Both the position numbers and the translations under genes were made by a program. This document shows, one piece after another, positions 50,513-63,721 of a DNA stretch of 64,000 bases. The stretch lies in assembly GCA_033065855.1 (NCBI GenBank), contig JAVXUO010000933.1, positions 62,001 through 126,000 of the forward strand, given 5' to 3'. The notes under the pieces are model-generated. The model searched no databases, was not told where the DNA came from, and saw only the letters and a list, made by a program, of their open reading frames with translations. Each line of letters begins with the position of its first letter. The first letter of the stretch is position 1. The DNA comes from Escallonia rubra (lineage: Eukaryota > Streptophyta > Magnoliopsida > Escalloniales > Escalloniaceae).

Positions 50513-51773
50513 GGGTTAATTTTACGTTACACCCCGTACTTAGGGGTCAGTTGCACCCAGCACCTTATGGTTCTAATTTTGGCACCCAGCACCAAAATTT
50601 TAAAAATCTTGGTACCCAGCACCAGATGACGGTCAAAATATATGTTGACCAGACGTCTGTTAATTTTTCAGGGGCAAAATAGTCTTATTGCCCCTTAAAG
50701 TCATCCAGTCAGCTACACATGGCCCAATTGGGCTCTCCACGTCATTTCTCTCTGACAGCTAAAGAAGAAATGAAGCAGAAGAGAAAAGAAAAGAAATGGG
50801 CTCCATGGCACCTCCACACCGCTGCATCAGCCCCTCAAAACCCTCTTCTCCATATAGTTGCCAAATAGCAATCGGCCATGATCATCGTCACCGGCAATTG
50901 ATGGAAACACGTTCAATTAAGGAACCCACTAGTAACCATCTCCACAACTCCAATCTCCATACCCATCATTAATTGGTAGGCCGATCTGGACGTAGCAGTC
51001 TACTAAGGGGACCAAAAAGCTCCTGTGACGGTGGAAGTCATCGACAACGCTACGGTCCCTTGGTGTTTCCATTGCGACATTAGTGGCGGCATTAACTGCA
51101 TCGGAGGGTTTGTGTTGGGGACGATCCTGGTTGTGTAAGATGATGAAGGTGGATTTTGTGTATGTTTTGGCGGTGGAATATGTTTGTGATGATGGCATTG
51201 GAGTTTTGGCTTTTGTTTTCGGGGGGATCTAATGATGATGGTGGTTGTCGGCGTTGGTGGCCGCAATTTAATTGAAAAGGGTGTCGTGGGTTAGGGATTG
51301 GTGGTCGTGGGTGAGGAATTTGTGACGGAGGCGGTGGTCAGCCAACGGTTGGCATTGGTAGCCGCCATTCAATTGGAGGGGTTGCCATAGGTTTCAGGAT
51401 TAGAGGTTGCGGGTGGTCGTGAGTGGCCGTGGGTGGTCATGGGTGGCCGTGGGTGGTCATGGGTGGCCGGCGGCAGTGCGCTTGGGAAGATGATAGTCAG
51501 GGAGAGAAAAAAGGGTTAGAAAATGACATGGAGGGCTTGATGTTAATTATTGGTGCCGTTTGGAACTGATATGGACAAAAGGTGAATATAACTGTTAAAA
51601 AGACCATTTTGCTCCTGAAAAACTAACAAACGTCTGGTCAACAGGTATTTTGACCGTCATCTGGTGTTGGGTGCCAAGATTTTTAAAATTTTGGTGCTGG
51701 GTGCCAAAATTAGAACCATAAGGTGCTGGGTGCAACTGACCCCTAAGTACGGGATGTAGCGTAAAATTAACCC
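50513..51773. mobile_element. Mutator-like element with 172 bp inverted ends
   Basis: The ends start GGGTTAATTTTACG on both strands and match over about 172 bp with roughly a dozen mismatches (50513-50685 and 51602-51773). A perfect 10 bp direct repeat GAGAAAGTGC flanks it (50503-50512 and 51774-51783), within the 8-11 bp range of Mutator-like elements. The interior has a GGTGGT/CCACCA-rich tract including repeated GTGGGTGGTCATGGGTGGCC units at about 51415-51475. No transposase and no recognisable captured gene. Confidence 0.85.
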
Positions 51774-51783
51774 GAGAAAGTGC

Positions 51784-52572
51784 ACGTAGCTTAGCATTGA
51801 CTAGCTTATGGGCGTTGAACATTGACCATTGAAAATGTTAATGTATCGTGAAAAATGAGACCCATGAGCAATCAGTGGGTGCAACCAAGATAGTTTGGAA
51901 ATAATATATTAAGTGGAACACCTCCTGGTTTTCCGATTGTTTTGGATACTGTGTGGTATAGATTGCATCTTTTTTAGTGTCCAGGCTTCTGAAAAACGTA
52001 TCAGAAAAAAAATTATTCGCTAAGTATCGTCTGCTCTTCGCTTTTTATTTTTAGTGTCATAAAAGAAAGAGTTTTGCATCGCTTTCGTTCAATGGGTCTG
52101 CAAATTGCGGAACGAAAGACAGTTAGCACTATTGCGGAACGAATAAAGTCTTAAGGACTTGGTTCTATCCTTTGCTCTCCTATAATTCTGGTGTGAGTAA
52201 ATCAATGTAGTTATGTCCTTTATGATTCTGTTACATGTTCAGCATTTTTCGTAGTTAATTTTTTGCACAAGTACACAAAGTTCTTCCAACATAGATTATC
52301 ACTAGGAAGATTTGTTTATTAATAAAGCCCTAGTTTCCGGAGCTGTGTTCATTTTCTTGAGATTACCATGATCTTGGCACCATGGGGTTGTCATCCAAGA
52401 TGTCTGTTTTGTCTATGGCTTAAGAGTCATACTAATCGCTTGTACATTATGTTGTGTTCTTCTATCATGGCATATATTTCTACTTTCTTTCAAAAAAAAA
52501 AAAAAAAAGAGCACTCAAAATTATATAGCGTCCATTCAAGCTAGGTACACGTCTTTGCTGCCACCAATTTAG
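51784..52572. other. Gene-free interval with a 17-A tract
   Basis: A plus-strand A homopolymer at about 52493-52509 ends an otherwise unremarkable segment; it could be the tail of a retroposed sequence (LINE or SINE) but no body is recognisable. The right part is the 3' UTR of the minus-strand helicase gene. Confidence 0.4.
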
Positions 52573-55500
52573 CTAATATCTTACGAATTGACGAGTAACA
52601 CTACCACCTTCCCTCCCATAAGGATTGTTCTCCGTGAATCCATGCTGCCGGCGACCTCCAACACTTCTTCTTTTCTTCCTGAACTTGGACGCACTGCTGT
52701 CTATGTTTAGATTTATCTTCGGGGGACATGATAAGCCGAATGACTTTGCCACCGCCTGCCACAAATCCAGAAATTTATTTCAGGCCAAATTATTATTAGA
52801 GGGGTGCTAAAATTTGAAGCAAAATGCTTCATATATCTTTCACGTAACACGACTTCCAAAAGGGAGGGGTTTCTTGTGAGCCTCAAACATCTTTATGCCA
52901 CATTTAAGAATATCATGTTGTCTAATGCAACACACTCTAGGAGTGAAAGCTAGCTTTCCTTTACTGCTTTGTTTGCCAAGTTCTGAAACTACAACACAAC
53001 ATATACATAACCTACAAGGGGCTACCAGGATGGGTCGTACCTGCATATCGAGGCGGTGGACATTAAAAACATCCTTCATAGAATGGGAATTATAAGACAA
53101 TATGTACGATCTATAAGCTTCTAAAGCAGACTTGCGCAAGTAATAGTTCTCGGCTATCAGCTTCTCCTGCATCAATTCAAACACTTCATAGTCCAGCTAC
53201 AAGATAACATATAATGGAAAGATAATGGAAGTGCAATAAAGAAGAAAGTTACCAGGATGGACTGCACATTTGACAGCTTCTTTTTGTCAAACTCATATTG
53301 TTCAAGAGGTACTTTGGCAGCCTGTTATAATAACACAATTTCAAAGACAAGTATTTTTACATCATACTTGCAGGAATTTTCTTTAGGTGGTCAACAGGAA
53401 GTTCTATTCATCAGTAGTGCTGTGGCAACGCACAGATGACATTCTTCCCGTTCTCCCCCCAAGTGTCCACCTTAACTATCTTGCTATCTCATAAGTAGCA
53501 TTGAGTAACAGACCTTGAGATGACTAAGATACGCCAGCTCCGCTGGAATCAGGAAAAGCAAGGCATTCCCTTTTGCACCTTCCCCACGGGCTGTTCGACC
53601 AACTCTATGGATATACTCCTGAAAGCACATACCAAAAAGCCCAAATATTTAGTCAAAGCAACATGAAAGTGAGGACATCGACAGAAAAGAAGAAAAAGTC
53701 ACAGGAAAGAATCCCGGGTACCTTCGGTTCATCAGGAGAATCATATTGTATAATCCAGTCCTACAGCCAGGGAAGAAAGGGAACATGGTCCGTGTCAATT
53801 AACATAGTTATCAGATTGTAAAATAAAAGTAACTAGTCAACAAGTTATTTTTAGTAATTTATCTATAGGTTGGGGCATAGCTAGGGAAACCTAAGAACAA
53901 TAATTCCCTTTAAATTTATATTCAAATCCTTCTGGTGTACTTCCCTTGTCTTTCTTACTTTTCCGATCTCCTGGTATCAAGAGATATATCGTATGGGTAG
54001 AGCTTTCGCCAGGTTGGGTGGCACTGGCGAGCAATGTCATGGCTCTGCAAGTTTATCTAAGCCTAACAAGCCAAATTACGTAAACATACCACAGCAGGAA
54101 TATCAAGACCACGAGCAGCGACATCAGTACATAACAAGATGCCACTCTTTGCTTTGCAGAAGTCAAAGAAGGTAGAGGTTCGCTTCTGCTGCTTTTGATT
54201 TCCATGAATGTCGTAGCAATCCAGCTTTATGTATTTGAGAAGTTCAGAGTGGAATTTAACCGAGTTACACGACGAGAAGAAAACCATCACTTTCTTTGCC
54301 CTAGACCTTTTTAGGAAGGAATGGAGGAGTAACAGTCTCTGTTCACTTGGCACAATACAATACCCTTGCTGCAGCCCCTCGTTAGTAACCTGTAAGCCGA
54401 GATCACTTAAAAGGGAAATTGAATTTTCTAACAAGCAGTATAGCGAAAAAATGCACTCTTCATTTACCCTCTTCCTCCCATCATCCACATCGATGTAGGT
54501 AGGATCTTTTAGAGACAATAAACACGCAAAATCTTGAACCTGAAAACAGAATGTAGAGGGTTTTGACAAGTCTTTCTATAAAGAATAAGAAGTAAAAAGG
54601 AGTCAAAAGTCTTATTTTTGGTGAAATTGTAGGATATAAGCATAACTGGAATGGAGCTTTGAGAAACTGTTCAGAGTTCTTGCAGCGGAAAACAGATCAA
54701 AATTTCTTTGAAATTTACAAAAGGACCAAAATAAACGAGTCTTGAATATATACCTTCTTAGTCTGAGTCGCAGAGAAGAAAACTTTTTGTCTGGCCTGCA
54801 CATCATGTAGCATTTAGATAACAATAGGATTTTGATTATCAATCTTCCATTCCAAGTACTGGGAGAAAGGAAGCTACATGCATTCAGTCTGTTGCTCCAC
54901 CCATATGAATTATATCTTATTCCAACCACGTATAGCGCAAAACTTGAAATTAAACACCTCAAAATCTTATAAACGAATGGGGCCAAAGCTTTACTATGGA
55001 GGAGGAGATGAGGGAGAAGAGAGTAGCATGCATCAAAGAAAGCAGAAACCAAAACCAGAAAAGGGAACATACAAGCCCCAACACATTTCTAAACATTAAG
55101 GTTAAAGCCCCATTCTTAGCTTCTAAACCAAATTTCGTGACACTGTCCTGGAAGTATGCAAGCCATGAACATAGATAGATCCTCCCAAATAATGAGCTCA
55201 CTTGGCGCTTAGGGCACCACATTGGGGGTATCACGGTCTTATATACACACAAAAATTTCATTAATAACATCTTGGGCTCCTCCTGTTTGCAAAGAACAAT
55301 TTCAGACCGCTACCAAAAATACAAGCACGCCTCTATAAATTTGGTCAAGTTTCTGCTTTCAAGAAAGTTGTAAACCTTGAAACACCTCCTCATTGGCAGG
55401 ATCTCCCCTCCTCGAGATGAGTCCTGGCATGAAAATCTAGGCGGTGACTACAAGCAGTTTGGGTTGGTTTAGTATCCATATGTGATGTGTGGACTCAGAA

Positions 55501-58500
55501 ATCCCGAAGAGAAGAGGTGCTTTCAGACATTTATGGCTTTGCCCATTGTGACATTATCTTGTACAAGACCGCATACAGTGAATGAAAAACTTGTCAACCA
55601 TGGAAAAATACTACCTATAATCTGTCAAAAGTAGCTACAATTAATACCGCACTGAACCTTATTTTACAAGGTCAATTACCAATTACCACTCCATTTACTA
55701 CCAAAGTTATTCCACTTACTACCAAACTGTAAATTAAAATGAGCTCACTTTGAAAATCGAGATATTTATCGTGTATCAAAATCCCACCAACTTTGGGTAT
55801 TAGTATTGCGTTCCATAAGATACAGAGTGATATTTTTAAACCATAAAAATGTCATTTAAAGAACACATTATGTTGAAAAATAAATTTTCTTGCATCATAA
55901 ATCTAGTCTAGCACCTTTAGTTGTGTATTAGTTGTAATAAGTGTAGATGGTACAAACATTAGAACTTAGAAGCAATACTCCAAAAAACATAAAAGAAAAA
56001 AACTAAAATGCGAAAATATAGGAGTGATACAATGCCAATTTAGATACATAATATGAGAAAATGGATCCATTTACACATGCAGCATGTCGATCATATCATG
56101 AGATACTTATGCATTATGAGATAATAACAACTAATCCACTTTACCCTTTTTCTCTTTTTAGTTAGAGCTAATACCAGGACCCAATATTGACATTACATTT
56201 GCAAGGAGAAAAGCTGCAGTCAACAATATCTTTACCTTTGGTAAGATTTTGATAATTTGCTTCATTTCTTCCTCAAAATTTTCTTCCAATATCCTGTCAG
56301 CTTCATCAATCACAAGACACTACAAGCCCAAGAGACAAGGTGTAAATTTGGCTAGAGCCAACTAGTTGTATACTTTGAACAAGAACAGAAATTGTACAGG
56401 GATATCGAGACCTAGTATGGTATTAATCGTAATGGACCGACCATGAAATGTGCCGAGTACTACAACCAAAAAAGCCTAAACAAGTAAAAGAAAACAACTA
56501 TAAACAATATCAATAGCGAATCACACACTACATATGAGGAACCTTGATTTCATCAACAATGCAGAAATAGAACTGCAACATTTGGCTACAGGAAACGCAA
56601 TCTTCTACATTCTAGTTTTTCCCGTTCCGTCACCAAACGCAATCTTCTACAATCTTCTACATCTGGCTTATGTTCTTCATGTAGCATTCAGACCGAATGA
56701 CTCTATGAAATTACGTCGATACTTCCACATATTATGGGTAACGTAGGAGACATCTCTATTTTTCCCCCGGGGAATCTTTAGAATTCCCACTGCTTAGCTT
56801 TCAATTCGCCTCTGACCATCAAATGAAATGTGAATAACCCGTCCTCTGCTCTTTGAAAGAAGGGGCGCTTCCGGTTCTGTCGGTGCTTGAAACAATTTTG
56901 TCTTCTCCATATTACTATATCTCTAGAGTCAATAATTTTATATGAGGAACTACTGAACTCAATCACTTGCTGCCGTTACTCTTCAGTTTTCTGTTGAGGT
57001 CTATCCTGTAGAGGTACTCAAATTGGATCAGTGATCGATTTCTAGGTTTCGTCGTAAACCTAATTGGTTACTTCCAATTACGTAAATCAATAGTTCAAAC
57101 CGCACTCAAAGGTAGGGCATTTCCCATTTTTATAGGAACTTCTGTACCAGAAACAATCCCACAACATCTAGCCCTAACTGCACAATCTTATTTTGAAATA
57201 AACTGCATTCCTAATGGAAGATCAGTTGCAGTCCTTGAAAAAAGTTTCCTATACTAAGAGCGTAGTGAGTGCCCTAGTTGGATAACGGCTAAGTTTGCTG
57301 AACTAGAAAGTTGAAGCAGAAAGATATGATAACAGTGTGTCCGGATTTCCTAGATGAGCTAGCCTGGCTCAAAACACAATGACTAAACCTATATATTAAT
57401 GTAATCGTTATTTACATTGAACATTGCCAAAGTACATATGCAAAACTAAAATAAGGAAATTGTGTTGTCTGATATCTCAAGTTACACGCAACCCTTAACA
57501 CCAGAATACTTGAGCGAGGTTGGGGTAATTTACCCAATTATGAGATTTGGTTAAGGGGTCAACTGTTTAAGGCGTTCTATTCCAAGACTATCGATCTGTT
57601 TTCAAACTTAACCCAACTAGGATTCGTTACCCTCCGAAAACTGGCCATCACCGCATGCCAGAGGAAGCTAAGTTGATTTCACAGTTGATGAAGAACATAG
57701 GTTTCTCGCTTCATCGTCTAAAAACAGTTGTCCAGTTTTCATGTCAATGGACAAAGGTCTATGGGGCGTCATCTATATGCCATCTCTTTACTTCGGTAGT
57801 TAATACTGAAGCAGTGCGGATTTGAAGATGTTAGCAATGGCCTAGAGTTTCACGGAAGAGCAAAAGTAATTGTGTTGCTTCCCTCCTATGTCATAAAAAG
57901 CATGCACTCTGACCAAGTCTGCCCAATACTGCAACATAAAAGTAGATCAGGAATGCATGTATAGTAATCATACCATCAGATTTTTATATAAGAAGCCCTT
58001 GGTGTTTTGAAGATGGTCAAGAAGGCGGCCAGGTGTTGCTACTAATAGATTTACTCCTTTTACAATACGATCTGCCTCCCCTCTTCGGGCTGACCCGCCA
58101 ATTACCAAGCCAACAGTCTGCGCATGATGCTTGAGAAGATCCTTTGCGACTGCATGTGTCTGTGCCATTAAAAGTGGAGATCAGTCATGAAACTTTGTTC
58201 AAAAATCGTAAAACTCGGTAGTTGTACACGTGAAAGGGGCATCGAGCAAGAATGAGAGTTGTGCAACAGGAATAAAAGCAAAAGAAAGTACATCTCTAGC
58301 ATGTGCAGACCTTATGCCATCATGAACTTACTTTTAGACAAGCTAAAGACCACATTCAAAGCCAAAAAAAAGAGGTCATACTTTCAGTGTATCAAAGTGA
58401 AGGTAACAACTAACAATAAAAAACTTATATGTCCCTTCCATGTTGCACCCAGAAAGTAAAGTTGATCTAGTGGCATACCAAGTTATACAATGAAGAGGAC

Positions 58501-60039
58501 TGCTTATTTTTGTGCATTTGTCTGAATAAGCTGCTTTACCTGTGCAGCTAAGTGGCAACAAGCTTAAGTGTTTTGAACATTTGGGTCACAGCAACTTGAG
58601 ACCATTGCTTTAACTGAGAAGGGAGACGACTCTAGGGGACCAAGGGTGGACATTGTACTATTATACGTGTCAAAAACACGGCAGCATAAGTGGCAAATTG
58701 GTAATGATGACACGCTGATGGGATCATCTGGGTGACAATGATGCTGCTGAGCTGCAAACAACGTTGGTTCAAGCAGCATTAAGGATGTAGAAGGGACGCA
58801 CTAAAAAGATTACTTGCAACTTCAGATACGGTCACACAATATGCTGTCCTAAAGAACGTGAGAAGTTTGAAGAAGAAGAAAATTACTCGATTGTTTTAAG
58901 GGAGCATTATTGTAACCATTAGCTGGAACCGAGTTGGGATCTTTACCTGTAACTAGTCTACATATAAAGTACCTGTATGGCAAGCTCCCTTGTTGGGCAG
59001 AGAACCAAAACACCAGTTCCATTGCGAGGAGTAAAGCGGCTATGATATAACAACTCCACTGCTGGTAGCAGAAACGCAAGAGTCTTTCCGGAACCTGTCC
59101 TTGCAGCTCCGAGCACATCTTTGCCCTCTAGAAGAGGTGGTATTGCTTCGGCTTGGATCTTTAAACATAATTAATAAGCAGTTAATGCATTATCAGATAA
59201 AATTTGTACAAATAAACTTCTTTGCTATATGTCAGGTTGCTCGTAAAGTAAGGCATGCCCCAACACTTGATCCGTTTCTTGATGCAAACAAGGGCCGCAG
59301 AAAAACTCAGCTTGAAAAGCTAGCAATCCGTAGGAGAGAATTCACACCTTTATAAGGCTAAAGTTTTGGATTGCAAAACCAAAGGCTAACCTAGAATACT
59401 CTTTCATTTGCACAAAAGTGAAAGGAGCAGTTTAACTCGTTTCGGTGAGCTAAGAGCAAAACCCATATCCCGTATTATGAAGATCCACAAAACCCCAGTG
59501 CACGATATTATAGTTCGTCGAGTGATGCCGACTCAGAGGTGTAACATTTTGTCAATTTCTAAGAGAGATTTAGTACACCATATAAACATCAAATTAAACT
59601 AAAATAGCAATCATAAGCATACCTTAGCAAATCAAGCAACAATAAGAACAACGAGAAACATACATGTTGGAGCAGAAGTATTATACATAACTTGTGCTAT
59701 TATACATAACTAGCTCCAACTCTAGTTGGTAACACATCTCTTAGCGACAAATTATTGCCATCGCTCCAGTAAAGATATTTAGCGAGAAATTGGGTTGGAG
59801 CAGAAGTATCTCTTTTTTTATAGTGTGCGGTGTACCTGAGTCATGTACTGAAATCCCATGTCTTTAATGGCGTTTAGGGTGAGCTCAGAAACGGGCAGCG
59901 ACTGAAACGACGTCGAAGTCATAATCCCACATCCTTTCTTGGCCTCACCAGTCTGTCCCTCAGTCCTCGGCTTCTTCCTCGCATTATTGTCTACGTGTTC
60001 ATCGATAATATCTGCTAATGCAGCCTCTGTCCTCTTCAT
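52573..60039 (-). CDS. DEAD-box RNA helicase of the HAS1/DDX18 type (RH51/RH27-like)
   Basis: Twelve exons join with no frame break into 541 residues: 60039-59836, 59158-58973, 58159-57974, 56319-56236, 54795-54754, 54539-54468, 54389-54090, 53760-53722, 53618-53514, 53321-53253, 53196-53041 and 52755-52573. All introns are GT-AG and in phase 0. Helicase motifs are complete: Q motif region 44-70, I ARTGSGKT (87-94), Ia PTRELA (123-128), Ib ATPGR (171-175), II DEAD (197-200), III SAT (228-230), [12 protein letters not shown] (346-356), [10 protein letters not shown] (375-382). The C-terminal part with [31 protein letters not shown] and [10 protein letters not shown] identifies the HAS1/DDX18 branch, which acts in the nucleolus on pre-rRNA in large-subunit assembly. 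The N-terminal extension is short. Introns 3 and 4 exceed 1.4 kb each. Confidence 0.95.
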
Positions 60040-61698
60040 GGTCTTTTACCTTTTTTTTTTTGGTCGTCTCGGGGTTTAGGAATCTTCTTATTCGCGGCTA
60101 CCGCGAGGTGAGCGTGACTGACTTGAGCGAGGATAGAGAGAAGAGTAGCGGCGGCAGGCAGAGAAGAAAGGTGGCGGTCGGCGGTGGACTTGAAGACTGA
60201 CGGGGACTGACGACTTCGTGACTGACGGATAGATGCCGGCGGTCGGCCGTCGATCTTGCGAGTTAGAGTGTGACTGAGGGATAGCGAGAGAGGGGCGGCG
60301 GCAGAGTGACGAGAGAGAGGGGCGGCGGCAGAGTGACGAGAGAGAGGTTTGAGAGGCGATGAGAGAATTGAAAAACAAAAAAACGAAACTGGTTGGGGCA
60401 TAAAAACATCAGACATTATATATACTTCAAATTCCCTACTAAACATGGTAAACCATATCCCAATCGGACCGAATTGAAAATTTATGGGTCCATTCCGATA
60501 CGAGTCCAATTTCAGTGGGTCTTAAATTTTCATGCCCAACGGGATTTTTCTAATGGGTCGCTTTACAGACACAATTTTGTTAGATCAGATTTCTATGCCG
60601 GTACCCGGGTTTTTTCGCGAGTAAAGGGCACAATTTTGATAGGGATAATCGACGCCGCTTTTTATAAGGACTTCTCGAGGTGCACATATCCTTGTGAATC
60701 ACATTATCAGAGGAGTGCATCCATGCCTTTTTTTATTTTCAACTATACCACTTTATAATGCATGAATTTCAAATTATAGAAAAATGATCATGGTTATTGT
60801 TGAAAATTTCTTAACATTAAATAAATAACCACTCTGCCCCACTACCTTTTAAACTTCTTCTGCATTCTCATATTCCAAACACTTTGCAGAAAATTCAACC
60901 ATATGCATATATATACATAATAGCTAAAATCTTCTGCTATGCACGGGAAGCAAGGTAACAATTGTGAAGTGAGGAAATGGAGGTCATGGGTGGGATGGTT
61001 AGACTTCATTGGATGAAAGTTATTTACTCAGGGTTTAAAAATTTTAGAATTAGAGATTTGGAAGGTAAAGAAGGTATCAGTCGAATCCAAATATATGTGT
61101 GTGTGTGTGTGTACAAATATAGATATACATATTTATACGTGCACAAGGGGGGGGGGGGGGGGGGGTTGGTTATCCGTATCTAAAGCTTTGAAAATCTTAT
61201 TTCTTCAACTGTCATCCGGCCGTTCACGTGTTATCATGGACGGCTAAGATTATATTTTTGAGTTAACCACTTGATTGACCACTGTACTATTAAACAAATT
61301 CGACTTTGGTCTCTGGACGTTGACTCGTGTCAAAGTAACAACTAAATTCTTAAATTCATTTCAATTAGGTCACTCCCTTAGCATATATCAATCCATGTCT
61401 GTTTATCTGGGGGTAAATCTGTCATTTCCCTATTCCCTTTCTTCTTTCTTCTTCCTTCTGATTTTTTATTCTTCTCCTCAGGTTTCCTTCTTCTTTTGGC
61501 TTCTTTATTCTTCTCCTAAATTCAATACCACTATCAACCACCACCACACACAAAACAACACCCATTGCCCCCCCCCGACAAAAAAAAAAAAAAACCAAAC
61601 TAACATACACACCACACGTTGTCTCTCTCTTTCTCTCACACACACATAACGCACCCCGCCCCTAATATGCCTCTCCCTTTTAATTTTTGGTAGACAAT
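60040..61698. other. Helicase 5' flank and gene-free DNA with simple repeats
   Basis: The first 350 bases are GC-rich helicase leader or promoter and contain a 27 bp unit repeated twice (60286-60339). Further right are a GT repeat near 61097, an uninterrupted G run at about 61147-61165, and a CCACCA-rich patch with a C run and an A run near 61530-61595. No gene supported. Confidence 0.45.
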
Positions 61699-61752
61699 CT
61701 TTAACATGTAAATGTCCATTTGGCCTGTCAAATGGACATTTACATGCTAAAG
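61699..61752. repeat. 24 bp inverted repeat forming a tight hairpin
   Basis: Bases 61699-61722 pair with 61729-61752 over 24 positions with one mismatch around a 6-base loop. It sits about 110 bp from the break point of the Ty3/gypsy element. Function unknown. Confidence 0.7.
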
Positions 61753-61864
61753 GTTGATGGCTTCGGTGATAGCGAGCGTATGCGAGGAAGAAGAAAGGGA
61801 AAGAAGAATGGTGAGAAGATAGGAGGGAAAGAGGAGGGAAATAAGAGATGAAAATAAGAAATTC

Positions 61865-63345
61865 CCTTACCAAAATCACAGATTACGGGTACTTTTGATA
61901 TTTCAAGACTTTCATGACTTGTATCATGGATGTATGTAATGTAACCCCTACAACCTTTACGAAGCATGCGGCGAGCCGCAATAGCTGAAATAATCGACAA
62001 CCCACTAGGTTTCGAACCCTTAAACTCAAATTCAGACAAATCAGATAAACAAAAATGGACTCGCTTCTCAAAGCAATCAACTAAGGCATGATAGTATGCC
62101 AACCAATCCATACCCAAAATCACATCAAAATCACGGATATCTAAAGGAATTAGGTCCCCCGGAAGGTCCCTATCACATAAGTGGATCTTACAATTTCTCA
62201 ACATTGAATTAACTATCACAGAATCTCCAACTGGAGTACCGACAGACAACTCATAATCAAGAGACTCGGGTCTCACCCCAAGTCACCGTGCAAACGAAAA
62301 AGAGACAAAAAAGTGCGTGGCACCAGAGTCAAACAATACATGCGCGTCAATTGAGTCAATCTGAATCGTACCTGCCACCACATCCTTTGAACCCGATGCA
62401 TCCTTAGCCGTCATGTTGAACACCCTGCCGGTAGCTTTAGGTTTCTGCCCTCCTACTGATTGACTTGTACTCTGCCTTGGGCCCGAAGCTGTACTTGCTG
62501 CAACTGAACCTTGTGGACCAGATTGCCCCGACACTAGAATGGGACAATCCCGGATAAAATGACCCTTATGGCCATACCTAAAACACGCTCCCGTATCCCA
62601 ATGGCAACTCTGACCGCCATGACGCTTGTTGCACCTCGGACAAATAGGATCAAAACCTATGGATGGAGGCCTCTGAACAAAGTTCTGGCTAAAATTCCTA
62701 CTCGAATTACCTTGAGTTTGGCCCTGCCTACCAACAGTAGTCGACGAAGATGCCTGTTTTCGCTTCCCATCACTTTGTACTATGCGTGACTGAGATAGCT
62801 CCGGACGATCTCTCTTGCCTGTTCTGGCATCCTTCCTCTCTCTAAAATCCCTTGCCTCGATTCAATAGTCTTCGCAATGTCCACGCACTGAACATAGGTC
62901 TATATCGGGACTGGATTAATGCGCTGTCTAATGTTAGACCTAAGACCCCAAGTAAACATCTGCACCCTATCCTTTTCATTAGCCACCAATTGCTTACCAT
63001 ACCGGGATAGTCGCGTAAACTTTACCTCATACTCGGCAACACTCTCGTTATCCTCCTGCCTCAGATTAAGAAAATCACGATACATCTGTTCTTTTACACT
63101 CCTAGGAAAATAGCGGTCAAAGAAAAAAAATCCTTAAACTGATCCCATGTCATTGCCAAGCGTTGTTCCGCCGTCTTACTACCCTCAATCATTTTCCAAA
63201 AATGGTCCGCCTCCCCATCTAGCTTGTACACCGTGAGTTCTATCTTTTCCTTATCGGTACAATCCATAGGCCTAAACACCTTTTCAAGTCGAGAGATCCA
63301 CTTTTCCGCCACAATCGGATCATCGGTTCCTCCAAAAGGTTCCAC
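61865..63345 (-). pseudogene. Ty3/gypsy gag-protease remnant
   Basis: From right to left on the minus strand: gag core (EPFGGTDDPIVAEKWISRLE, YRDFLNLRQEDNESVAEYE), two zinc knuckles (CPRCNKRHGGQSC and CFRYGHKGHFIRDC), then an aspartic protease with HVLFDSGATH and DFDVILGMDWLAYYHALVD. This order and sequence fit plant Ty3/gypsy elements of the Del/Tekay chromovirus type. It is broken by frameshifts near 63125 (in a T run) and near 62858, by a TAG after NPVPI and by a TGA after FSFAR. Homology ends after VPVICDFG near 61865, before reverse transcriptase. Confidence 0.85.
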
Positions 63346-63707
63346 ATTTTTCTTATCAAACTGCTATAACAAACTACGGGTCTAATTCTGCCCGGGATTC
63401 GGATTCGGATGTGGGTTAGGTTGATTCTGCTGATTTAACTGAGCTTGCTGATTTGCCAATAATCGAGTCAACTGAGCTTGCTGAGCTGCTATAAGGGTCA
63501 GAAGATCTGGCGGGTTCTCGTTCTCGGTGACGTTCGGTTGCTCCACATTCCGATTGCGAGTTCGCCTATTATTACGACTGCTTGCAATTACAACAAAAGA
63601 AAACTAGAATAAGATACTAACTGAAATATTACTCTTAATTCTACCCATCCTACCCATCTCACATCTTATCTGATCCTAAGCATGAGTCTACAGAATCTCA
63701 TACCTAA

Positions 63708-63719
63708 GCTCTGTTACCA
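63708..63719 (-). other. Primer-binding site of the minus-strand Ty3/gypsy element
   Basis: TGGTAACAGAGC follows the LTR end after two bases. It differs by one base from TGGTATCAGAGC, the usual initiator-methionine tRNA complement. Confidence 0.75.
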
Positions 63720-63721
63720 AC

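Noticed and set aside
52493..52509. A-tract as proof of a LINE or SINE
   Set aside because: No element body, target duplication or coding sequence accompanies the tract.
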